From contig CAKUTY010000071.1 in NCBI GenBank assembly GCA_934692455.1, forward strand, positions 1-7,004: a stretch of 7,004 nt of DNA, written 5' to 3'. The translations under genes and the position numbers were made by a program. A model generated the notes under the pieces. That model saw only the letters and a list, made by a program, of their open reading frames with translations. It made no database searches and was not told the DNA's origin. Of this stretch, positions 1 to 5,814 are shown in pieces (the first letter of the stretch is position 1; each line of letters begins with the position of its first letter). This stretch comes from an uncultured Erysipelotrichaceae bacterium (GTDB lineage: Bacteria; Bacillota_I; Bacilli_A; Erysipelotrichales; Erysipelotrichaceae).

Positions 1-405
1 CTCCTCAATTAACCTTAAAATATACTTTTGAGTCTCTACCAAACGATTAGATAATTCCATCGCATCATCTAGGGAACATGTTGTATCACAATCGTTAGAT
101 AATTTTTCTAATTCATCAATAGCCTTTTGGCGATTATTAATCACACTATACTCAATAAAATATTCATCAATATATTTTTGATCAAGCGAGCTAACCGCTA
201 GCCTCACCTGCCTATTTAATTTATTAGTACCCATCTCAAAACGCTTAATAGCCTTTTCAGCACTAATATAGTCTAATGTTGCATCACTTGATATTTCATA
301 CTGTCTATTGGCATAGAAAGCATAAAATATACAAAAACAAGCTAAAATAGCCACAATACTTACCGAAATTATCCCTACGGTCTTAATCTTTACATGTTTT
401 TTCAT
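1..405 (-). CDS. Membrane-anchored sensor protein, N-terminal part (cut by left window edge)
   Basis: An open frame runs from an ATG at 405 to the left edge without a stop, giving the first 135 residues. Residues 1-9 are basic (MKKHVKIKT), residues 10-32 form one hydrophobic membrane segment, and residues 33-135 are polar and helical, probably an extracytoplasmic four-helix-type sensor domain. The pattern NRQYE at 33-37, then ISAEKA, NKLNRQVRLAV and YIDEYF matches, from memory, the N-terminal sensor region of clostridial/erysipelotrichial signalling proteins whose C-terminus is often GGDEF, EAL or histidine kinase. The output domain lies outside the window, so the activity is unknown. The start is supported by a GGTGA Shine-Dalgarno at 412-416, six bases from the ATG, and by an extended -10 at 427-435. 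Two cysteines in the sensor loop (residues 106 and 110) could form a disulfide outside the cell, or bind a ligand; this is speculation. Confidence 0.8.
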   Translation of the reverse strand, partial: MKKHVKIKTVGIISVSIVAILACFCIFYAFYANRQYEISSDATLDYISAEKAIKRFEMGTNKLNRQVRLAVSSLDQKYIDEYFIEYSVINNRQKAIDELEKLSNDCDTTCSLDDAMELSNRLVETQKYILRLIEE

Positions 406-426
406 TATAATTCACCCAATAAACGA

Positions 427-435
427 ATTATACCA
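427..435 (-). promoter_or_regulatory. Extended -10 promoter of the sensor gene
   Basis: Read on the minus strand the bases are TGGTATAAT, a perfect TGn extension plus a perfect TATAAT. No good -35 is seen at 16-18 bases upstream, which is usual for extended -10 promoters. The predicted transcription start is near 420, giving a leader of about 15 bases that contains the GGTGA ribosome binding site at 412-416. The promoter sits between the sensor gene and the plus-strand relic. Confidence 0.6.
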
Positions 436-451
436 TTTCAAACCCGATAAA

Positions 452-750
452 ATGATATTATTAATTCATTACGATAAGAAACATGGCAATGTCAAAATTA
501 ATGGTCAAGATTATCATAGTGGTGATCATAATTATGAACGTTTAAAAAAATAATTGGATAAAATAACATCCTAGATTATCGTGGCAAATCAAATAATGAT
601 TGGAACTTCTATGCCTCCTTCTTGTATTCTGATGGAAGCACGAGAATTGGTTCTGGAGTTGATAATGGATTTAATGACTATAGACAAGGTACATTTGAAA
701 CACATGCGGATTATTGGAAGAAAGCAGATAAATCAAATATAGAAAAATAA
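452..750 (+). pseudogene. Decayed protein-coding remnant, family not recognised
   Basis: Two adjoining stretches on the plus strand read like parts of one protein but lie in different frames. From ATG 452 the first reads MILLIHYDKKHGNVK and on through INGQDYHSGDHNYERLKK to a stop at 551-553. A second frame is open from 562 to a TAA at 748-750, reading ILDYRGKSNNDWNFYAS, then SFLYSDGSTRIGSGVDNGF, DYRQGTFETHADYWKKA and NIEK. Composition is protein-like (W, Y, G and D spread evenly; SDGS and GSG turns). The downstream frame has its own stop at 559-561 and the upstream frame stops at 551, so a single indel cannot restore it; at least two lesions are needed. A plausible hot spot is the A-run at 544-550. 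There is no convincing ribosome binding site before 452, so the true 5' end may be lost. I do not recognise the family, and it may be the C-terminal end of a longer protein. Confidence 0.55.
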
Positions 751-778
751 AGGATTACCAAATAAGATAATCCTTTTT
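749..778. terminator. Bidirectional hairpin terminator between relic and ABC operon
   Basis: A 9-base-pair stem pairs 749-757 (AAAGGATTA) with 768-776 (TAATCCTTT) around a 10-base loop. On the plus strand it is followed by a T-run through 778, and its left arm overlaps the TAA (748-750) of the relic. Read on the minus strand the stem is followed by TTTATTTTTC, so it also suits as terminator for the ABC exporter operon ending at 786. That an intact terminator abuts the relic supports the idea that it was once an expressed gene. Confidence 0.7.
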
Positions 779-785
779 AAATACA

Positions 786-2678
786 TTATTCTAGTTCAAA
801 GGCACCAGTATATAACTGATAATATTGGCCCTTCTTTTCAAGTAACTCTTCATGAGTTCCTCTTTCAATGATACGACCGTGGTCTAAGACAATAATCACA
901 TTAGAATTCTTAACCGTAGATAATCTATGAGCGATGACAAACACAGTACGGCCTTGCATCAACTTGTCCATACCGCTTTGTACTAAGCTTTCAGTTCTTG
1001 TATCAATAGAAGATGTTGCCTCATCTAGAATCATAACTGGAGGATCAGCTACAGCCGCTCTAGCAATTGCCAACAATTGACATTGACCCTGAGACAAGTT
1101 AGAACCATCACCATGTAACATTGTGTTATAACCATCAGGTAAATGTTTAATAAACTCATGAGCACCTGCTAGTTTAGCAGCCGCAATACATTCTTCATCA
1201 GATGCATCAAGTCTACCATATCTGATATTTTCCATTACAGTATCCGTGAATAAGACGGTATCCTGTAATACGATACCTAAAGATTTACGTAAATCAGTCT
1301 TCTTGATTTTATTGATATTGATACCATCATATCTAATTTTGCCATCCGCAATATCATAGAATCTATTAATTAGATTAGTAATAGTAGTCTTACCAGCACC
1401 AGTAGCCCCTACAAAAGCTACCTTTTGACCAGGTTTGGCATATAAAGAAACATTATGAAGAATCTGTTTGTCGGGATTATAGGCAAAATCCACATCAAAA
1501 AATCTAACATCCCCCTTAAGCTCAGTATAAGTCAAAGTACCGTCACCATGAGGATGTTTCCAAGCCCACATATTAGTCTTTTCTTTACACTCAACAAGTT
1601 CACCATTAACCTTCTTAACATTGACAAGCTCTACGTAGCCCTCATCTTGTTCACTTTCTTCATCTAATAATTCAAAGACACGTCTAGCACCAGCTAAACC
1701 CATGACAATCGAATTAATTTGAGGAGATATTTGTTGGATATTACCTGCAAATTGACGAGACATGCCAAGGAAAGGTACCACTACCGCAATAGAGAATGGT
1801 AGGCCTGAAATGGAGAAGTTTGGTGCACCCTTTTCAATAAAGAAACCGCCCGCAACAGCCACAAAAACATAAACAATATAAGAGACATTATTTAAAATAG
1901 GCATTAAAGTATTTGAATACTTATTAGCTAAATATGTTGCCTCAAACAGTTCATCGTTTACCTTATCAAAGTCAGCCTTGGTATCATCTTCATGATTAAA
2001 GACCTTAATAACCTTTTGACCATTGATCATCTCTTCGATAACACCCTCAGTCTTGGCAACATTCTTTTGTTGAGCAACGAAATACTTTGATGATTTACCA
2101 CCAATCTTCTTAGTAATAAAGATTGAAAGAATCGCACCCAAGATAATAACTAGAGCCATAGGGATACTATAGTAAAACATAATACAAAGTATAGTTGTCA
2201 AAGTAACAGCCGAAATCATTAACTGTGGGAATGATTGAGAAATCATTTGTCTTAAAGACTCAACATCATTTGTATAGTAAGACATAACATCGCCTCTTTG
2301 ATGAGTATCAAAGAATCTGATAGGTAATGTTTCCATATGATCAAACAACTTAATTCTAATCTTACTTAAAGAACCTTGAGTAAAGACAGCCATAAGTTGA
2401 TTGTAAGCAACACCCGCAATCAAACTAGTTAAATAAAATGCAGCTAAAATACCAATCAATCTAACAACATCTGGTTTTATTTGTTCAAAAGGCAAATTAT
2501 TTTCCCAAGCGTTTTGAATTAAAGCTACTACATTTTGTTGGAAAATAGCAGGAATAGAACTAATTACCGCATTGACAATAATCAAGACAATGATTAGTGG
2601 TAAAAGCTTAGGATAGAAAGAAAACAGCATCTTAAATAAGCGCTTAACAGTCGCAATCTGATTCTTCTTCTTACTCAT
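786..2678 (-). CDS. ABC exporter half-transporter, catalytic-site subunit (630 aa)
   Basis: Inner half of a heterodimeric type IV ABC exporter (BmrCD, LmrCD and TM287/288 type) that would move a drug-like, lipid or peptide substrate out across the cytoplasmic membrane; the substrate cannot be told. Residues 1-330 hold six membrane segments, roughly 23-45, 71-91, 152-171, 172-189, 263-280 and 290-305. The nucleotide-binding domain spans about 388-630: Walker A GATGAGKT at 424-431, Q-loop Gln 472, signature LSQGQ at 528-532, Walker B with catalytic Glu 553 (VMILDE), D-loop SSID and H-loop His 584. An unusually long linker of about 40 residues (about 346-388, containing WAWKHPHGDG) joins the two halves. 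The residue after the signature is Cys 533 where Arg or Lys is usual. ATG 2678 is chosen over GTG 2687 because AAAGGGG (2687-2693) sits 8 bases before it and would cover the GTG. It overlaps the partner gene by 8 bases. A terminator follows at 749-778. Confidence 0.95.
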   Translation of the reverse strand: MSKKKNQIATVKRLFKMLFSFYPKLLPLIIVLIIVNAVISSIPAIFQQNVVALIQNAWENNLPFEQIKPDVVRLIGILAAFYLTSLIAGVAYNQLMAVFTQGSLSKIRIKLFDHMETLPIRFFDTHQRGDVMSYYTNDVESLRQMISQSFPQLMISAVTLTTILCIMFYYSIPMALVIILGAILSIFITKKIGGKSSKYFVAQQKNVAKTEGVIEEMINGQKVIKVFNHEDDTKADFDKVNDELFEATYLANKYSNTLMPILNNVSYIVYVFVAVAGGFFIEKGAPNFSISGLPFSIAVVVPFLGMSRQFAGNIQQISPQINSIVMGLAGARRVFELLDEESEQDEGYVELVNVKKVNGELVECKEKTNMWAWKHPHGDGTLTYTELKGDVRFFDVDFAYNPDKQILHNVSLYAKPGQKVAFVGATGAGKTTITNLINRFYDIADGKIRYDGININKIKKTDLRKSLGIVLQDTVLFTDTVMENIRYGRLDASDEECIAAAKLAGAHEFIKHLPDGYNTMLHGDGSNLSQGQCQLLAIARAAVADPPVMILDEATSSIDTRTESLVQSGMDKLMQGRTVFVIAHRLSTVKNSNVIIVLDHGRIIERGTHEELLEKKGQYYQLYTGAFELE

Positions 2679-4425
2679 GTTCTTCACCCCTTTCAGTACC
2701 TTGTTTATTTTGAGAATAATAAACTTCTTGATAAATCTTATTATTCTTTAAAAGTTCTTCACTAGTACCAATGGCATTAATCTTACCATTGTCCATGACA
2801 ATAATACGATCAGCATCCTCAACACTTGAAGTTCTTTGAGCGATGATAATCTTTGTAGTCTCTGGAATATACTCTTTCATTGCCTTTCTAATCAAGGCAT
2901 CAGTCTTAGTATCCACAGCGCTTGTAGAATCATCCATGATTAAAATCTTAGGCTTCTTCAGTAAAGCTCTAGCGATACAAAGTCTTTGTTTCTGACCACC
3001 TGAAACATTAGTACCACCCTGTTCAATATAAGTATCATAGCCCTTTGGCATCAAATCAATAAATTCATCGGCACAAGCTAAATGACATACATGCTTAATC
3101 TCATCCATTGACGCATTCTTATCACCCCAACGGATATTGTCCGCGATAGTGCCCGAGAACAAGACGTTCTTTTGAAGTACCATGGCTACCGAATCTCTAA
3201 GCACTGTTAAATCATAGTCTCTAACATCTCTTTTGCCAACTCTTACACTACCCTCACTTACATCATAAAGTCTTGGGATAAGTTGTACTAAAGAGGTCTT
3301 AGCACTACCAGTACCACCGATAATGCCAATTGTTTCACCCGATTTAATATGAACATCTATATCCTTTAAGACTGCATGTTCACTTGTCTTAGCATACTTA
3401 AAACGAACATTATCAAAGTCAATTGAACCATCCTTTACAATAGTGACGGCATTTTCAGGTGATACCAGATTAGATTTTTCCTTCAATACTTCACAAACTC
3501 TTTCAGCACTCTCTTGTGAGAAAGTCAACATTACAAATAACATTGACAACATCATCAAAGAAGAAAGAATTTGGAAACTATATGTAAGTAAAGTTGAGAA
3601 TTGTCCAATATCCAAAGCTGCACCATTTGTAGTAATAATAGTCTTAGAACCAAAATATAAGACAAACAACATTGTTGAATACATACACATTTGCATCAAA
3701 GGATTATTGAAAGCTAAGATTCTTTCGGCCTTAGTAAAAATATCTCTAATATCATTACTAGCTGTATTAAACTTCTCTTGTTCATAGTCTTCTCTTACAA
3801 AAGACTTAACTACCCTAATGCCCTTGATATTTTCTTCAATTGAATTGTTTAAAACATCAAACTTAGGGAAACCCTTTCTAAATAAGGGCATAGTAATCTT
3901 AATAATAAATGATAGACCAAAAGCTAAAATAGGAATCACAATCAAGAAAATAATTGCCATCTTACCGCCCATGTAATAGGCCATAAAGAATGAGAAAAGT
4001 AAGTTCAATGGTGCTCTAAAAGCCATTCTTATAAGCATCATAAAAGCTTGTTGAATATTTTGAATATCAGTAGTCAATCTAGTAACTAAAGAAGCACTAG
4101 AGAACTTATCAATATTACTAAATGAAAAATCTTGAATGTTGTAGAAAACATCATGTCTTAGATTCTTCGCAAAACCTGAAGTAGCCAAAGCACAAGTTCT
4201 ACCAGCCAAATAGCCAAATAGTAATGAAGTCATTGCCATAGCTAATAAGATATAGCCATAATGTAGTATCCTATCAACACCACATCCTGCCTTTATATCA
4301 TTAACTAAAAGGGCAATAGTATAAGGGATTATAGCTTCCATGATTACTTCACCAATAACCAAAATAGGAGTAAGAACCATTGGTTTTTTGTATTCACGAA
4401 CGCTTTTTAACAACTCTTTTATCAT
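2671..4425 (-). CDS. ABC exporter half-transporter, degenerate-site subunit (584 aa)
   Basis: Partner half of the heterodimeric exporter. Six membrane segments lie at roughly 16-36, 54-76, 134-153, 156-178, 243-262 and 277-301. The nucleotide-binding domain begins near 333: Walker A GGTGSAKT at 370-377, Q-loop Gln 418, canonical signature VSGGQ at 474-478, and Walker B ILIMDD with Asp 499 where the catalytic Glu belongs. The H-loop has Gln 530 (IIIAQR) where His is usual. Known heterodimeric exporters carry exactly these Asp and Gln changes in one subunit, making one ATP site non-hydrolytic. This subunit's good signature then completes the catalytic site of the 630-residue partner, and the partner's LSQGQ faces the degenerate site. 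The start is ATG 4425: AAAGGAG (4437-4443) precedes it by 11 bases, while the upstream in-frame ATG 4446 has no ribosome binding site and lies almost at the predicted transcription start. It is first in a two-gene operon. Confidence 0.95.
   Translation of the reverse strand: MIKELLKSVREYKKPMVLTPILVIGEVIMEAIIPYTIALLVNDIKAGCGVDRILHYGYILLAMAMTSLLFGYLAGRTCALATSGFAKNLRHDVFYNIQDFSFSNIDKFSSASLVTRLTTDIQNIQQAFMMLIRMAFRAPLNLLFSFFMAYYMGGKMAIIFLIVIPILAFGLSFIIKITMPLFRKGFPKFDVLNNSIEENIKGIRVVKSFVREDYEQEKFNTASNDIRDIFTKAERILAFNNPLMQMCMYSTMLFVLYFGSKTIITTNGAALDIGQFSTLLTYSFQILSSLMMLSMLFVMLTFSQESAERVCEVLKEKSNLVSPENAVTIVKDGSIDFDNVRFKYAKTSEHAVLKDIDVHIKSGETIGIIGGTGSAKTSLVQLIPRLYDVSEGSVRVGKRDVRDYDLTVLRDSVAMVLQKNVLFSGTIADNIRWGDKNASMDEIKHVCHLACADEFIDLMPKGYDTYIEQGGTNVSGGQKQRLCIARALLKKPKILIMDDSTSAVDTKTDALIRKAMKEYIPETTKIIIAQRTSSVEDADRIIVMDNGKINAIGTSEELLKNNKIYQEVYYSQNKQGTERGEEHE
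2687..2693 (-). promoter_or_regulatory. Shine-Dalgarno deciding the start of the second ABC gene
   Basis: AAAGGGG lies inside the last codons of the upstream ABC gene, 8 bases before ATG 2678. The alternative in-frame GTG at 2687 shares its first base with this site, so it is not the start. The position within the upstream coding sequence suggests translational coupling, fitting the equal amounts needed for a heterodimer. Confidence 0.75.
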
Positions 4426-4436
4426 TAAAAAAATAA

Positions 4437-4443
4437 CTCCTTT
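4437..4443 (-). promoter_or_regulatory. Shine-Dalgarno deciding the start of the first ABC gene
   Basis: AAAGGAG stands 11 bases before ATG 4425. It falls inside codons 2-4 of a possible longer product from ATG 4446, which argues that the longer product is not made. The spacing is slightly long, and the spacer is almost all T. Confidence 0.65.
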
Positions 4444-4459
4444 CATCTTAACTTTACAT

Positions 4460-4489
4460 ATTCTACACCAATTAAAAATTTCATGTAAG
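4460..4489 (-). promoter_or_regulatory. Predicted promoter of the ABC exporter operon
   Basis: On the minus strand a -10 box TAGAAT (4460-4465, five of six) is preceded, with an 18-base spacer, by CTTACA (4484-4489, four of six to TTGACA). The predicted start of transcription is near 4452, giving a leader of about 27 bases with the Shine-Dalgarno at 4437-4443. It sits just downstream of the terminator of the preceding operon, where a new promoter is expected. No clear operator repeat was seen. Confidence 0.45.
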
Positions 4490-4492
4490 TAT

Positions 4493-4519
4493 AAAATTAA
4501 AAAGCCCTTTTACAGGCTT
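4493..4519 (-). terminator. Terminator of the permease-methyltransferase-small protein operon
   Basis: On the minus strand AAGCCT pairs with GGGCTT (4514-4519 with 4502-4507; five Watson-Crick pairs and one T-G wobble) around a six-base loop, followed by the T-rich TTTAATTTT. The hairpin begins inside the TAA stop (4518-4520) of the small membrane protein, so the last gene and the terminator overlap. The stem is short but GC-rich for this genome. Confidence 0.65.
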
Positions 4520-4670
4520 AACGTTTATTAAAATTACCAGCTACAATCATTACAGCACCAATGATAAATAAGATGTAATGAATATTAGATGGAATCTTAT
4601 CAAAAGACTTATTATAAATAGAAATGAATAGGATGATTATTACCCCAAGTGTACTTAGTAATCTTTGCAT
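4518..4670 (-). CDS. Small two-helix membrane protein (50 aa), hypothetical
   Basis: ATG 4670 starts one base after the TAA (4672-4674) of the methyltransferase gene, in the compact spacing of this operon. The 50-residue product begins MQRLLSTLGVIIILF, has one hydrophobic segment at about 4-19, a polar turn (YNKSFDKIPSN) and a second segment at about 31-46, and ends in a basic tail NFNKR. The basic tail suggests the termini face the cytoplasm in a helical hairpin. The ribosome binding site is weak (GGAAAG at 4679-4684, 8 bases off), so translation may depend on ribosomes finishing the gene upstream. The same frame is open upstream to an ATG at 4766, but that part lies out of frame within the methyltransferase gene and has low-quality composition, so the short form is preferred. 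No function can be assigned; it could be a small helper or stress membrane protein. Confidence 0.6.
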   Translation of the reverse strand: MQRLLSTLGVIIILFISIYNKSFDKIPSNIHYILFIIGAVMIVAGNFNKR

Positions 4671-4671
4671 A

Positions 4672-5814
4672 TTATTTTCTTTCCAAAACCACAATATTCT
4701 CAACATGACCAACTGAAGTATATGGGAACATATCAACCGGCTGAATAGTATTGACATTATAGGCATCCCTAGTTAAAAAAGATAGGTTATCTCTTAAAGA
4801 TTCTATACCACAAGAAATATAAATAATCTTCTTAGGTTTAAGTCTTAATACTGACTTTAAAAACTTGACAGAAGCACCACTTCTTGGTGGGTCCATAATA
4901 AGAGCATCTAAATGTAAATGATTCTTAGCCATATTTTCCATATAATGACCCGCATCATCACAAACAAACTCAATATTATCAATCTTATTATACTTAGCAT
5001 TTTTTATCGCATCCTTGATCGCAAAACTATTAAGTTCTACGCCTAACACCCTCTTAACACTTTTAGAAGCTATCATGCCAATAGTACCAGTACCACAATA
5101 AGCATCAATAATTGTTTCATCGCCCTTAAAATCAGCTAATGATAATACGGTATTATATAAAACTTCAGTTTGAAATCTATTAATTTGATAGAAACTAGAA
5201 GGACTAATCTTAAATTCTAGACCACATAATTCATCCTTAATATAACCCTTACCATACAAAACAGTATTCTTATCACCAAGAATCATTGAAGTATGTTTAT
5301 TATTAAAGTTTTGAACAATCGTTGTAACATATGGATTATATTTTAAGATATCTCTAATAAATTGTTCCTTCTTATTAATATTAAAACTACCAGTAACCAA
5401 AACCAACATCACCTCATTTAGGTTACTAGTTCTAATTAAAAGATGTCTTAGACAACCCTTATATGAATATTCATCAAAAGCACTAATCTTATATTTAGTG
5501 GCAATTCTTAATACTGAATCAATTAGTTCATTAGCCCTTTCATCCACAATCATACATTCTTTAATAGGCACGATCATATGAGTAGAACTTACATAATTAC
5601 CACAGATTAAACGACGCTTATCATCATAGCCAAAAGACACTTGAACCTTATTACGATAGTTTGTAGGATGTTTGCAACCTATAATCTCTTCTACCTTGCC
5701 AAACTTCTTTAATAAATTTGAAGCATGTTCCTGTTTCATCTCTAATTGTTTAGGATAGCTAATACCCTGCATTGAGCAGCCACCACAATATTTACTATAA
5801 ATACACTTATCCAT
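4672..5814 (-). CDS. rlmD: 23S rRNA (uracil-5-)-methyltransferase, RlmD/RumA family, without TRAM domain (380 aa)
   Basis: Uses S-adenosylmethionine to place a C5 methyl on a uridine in 23S rRNA, in the cytoplasm. Iron-sulfur ligands C4, C10 and C13 (CX5CX2C) with C87 match the 4Fe-4S motif of RumA. The central domain (about 100-200) is followed by the Rossmann methyltransferase fold: motif I DAYCGTGTIG at 237-246, VELNSFAI at 259-266, MDPPRSG at 307-313, nucleophile Cys 335 (YISCG) and likely base Glu 372 (HVEN). The N-terminal TRAM domain of the 430-460-residue RlmD and RlmCD proteins is absent, as in E. coli RlmC; the family assignment is firm, but the target uridine (747, 1939 or both) is not. 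Around the nucleophile the sequence is SCGIESL rather than SC(N/D)PxTL, and TSVGHVE is two residues longer than the usual TxHVE. ATG 5814 is backed by AAGGTGA at 5821-5827, six bases upstream; it overlaps the permease gene by 8 bases. Confidence 0.9.
   Translation of the reverse strand: MDKCIYSKYCGGCSMQGISYPKQLEMKQEHASNLLKKFGKVEEIIGCKHPTNYRNKVQVSFGYDDKRRLICGNYVSSTHMIVPIKECMIVDERANELIDSVLRIATKYKISAFDEYSYKGCLRHLLIRTSNLNEVMLVLVTGSFNINKKEQFIRDILKYNPYVTTIVQNFNNKHTSMILGDKNTVLYGKGYIKDELCGLEFKISPSSFYQINRFQTEVLYNTVLSLADFKGDETIIDAYCGTGTIGMIASKSVKRVLGVELNSFAIKDAIKNAKYNKIDNIEFVCDDAGHYMENMAKNHLHLDALIMDPPRSGASVKFLKSVLRLKPKKIIYISCGIESLRDNLSFLTRDAYNVNTIQPVDMFPYTSVGHVENIVVLERK

Noticed and set aside
406..411. 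TATAAT on the plus strand as promoter of the relic
   Set aside because: The -35 match at the right distance (TTAATC, 383-388) is poor and the box overlaps the start of the sensor gene; likely chance in A+T-rich sequence.
406..785. Mobile element or CRISPR array in the main gene-poor stretch
   Set aside because: No terminal inverted repeats, direct repeats with spacers, or transposase-like sequence; the stretch is explained by a promoter, the relic and a terminator.
1455..1667. Plus-strand open frame of 70 codons
   Set aside because: Lies wholly antisense to the ABC ATPase/linker region and has no ribosome binding site; the opposite strand codes for a clear conserved protein.
2679..2687. GTG 2687 as start of the second ABC gene
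   Set aside because: Its first base is the last base of the Shine-Dalgarno AAAGGGG that serves ATG 2678.
3443..3787. Plus-strand open frame of 114 codons
   Set aside because: Antisense shadow of the degenerate-site ABC half; the protein sequence has no recognisable motif and the minus strand is clearly coding.
4426..4446. ATG 4446 as start of the first ABC gene
   Set aside because: No ribosome binding site in front, about six bases from the predicted transcription start, and the good AAAGGAG lies after it.
4340..4531. Plus-strand open frame of 63 codons
   Set aside because: Crosses the ABC start, its promoter and the neighbouring terminator on the other strand; no Shine-Dalgarno, and a chance frame in A+T-rich DNA.
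4671..4766. N-terminal extension of the small membrane protein to ATG 4766
   Set aside because: Would overlap the methyltransferase gene by about 95 bases in another frame; the methyltransferase C-terminus there is conserved (DMFPYT, HVEN), so the extension is a shadow.
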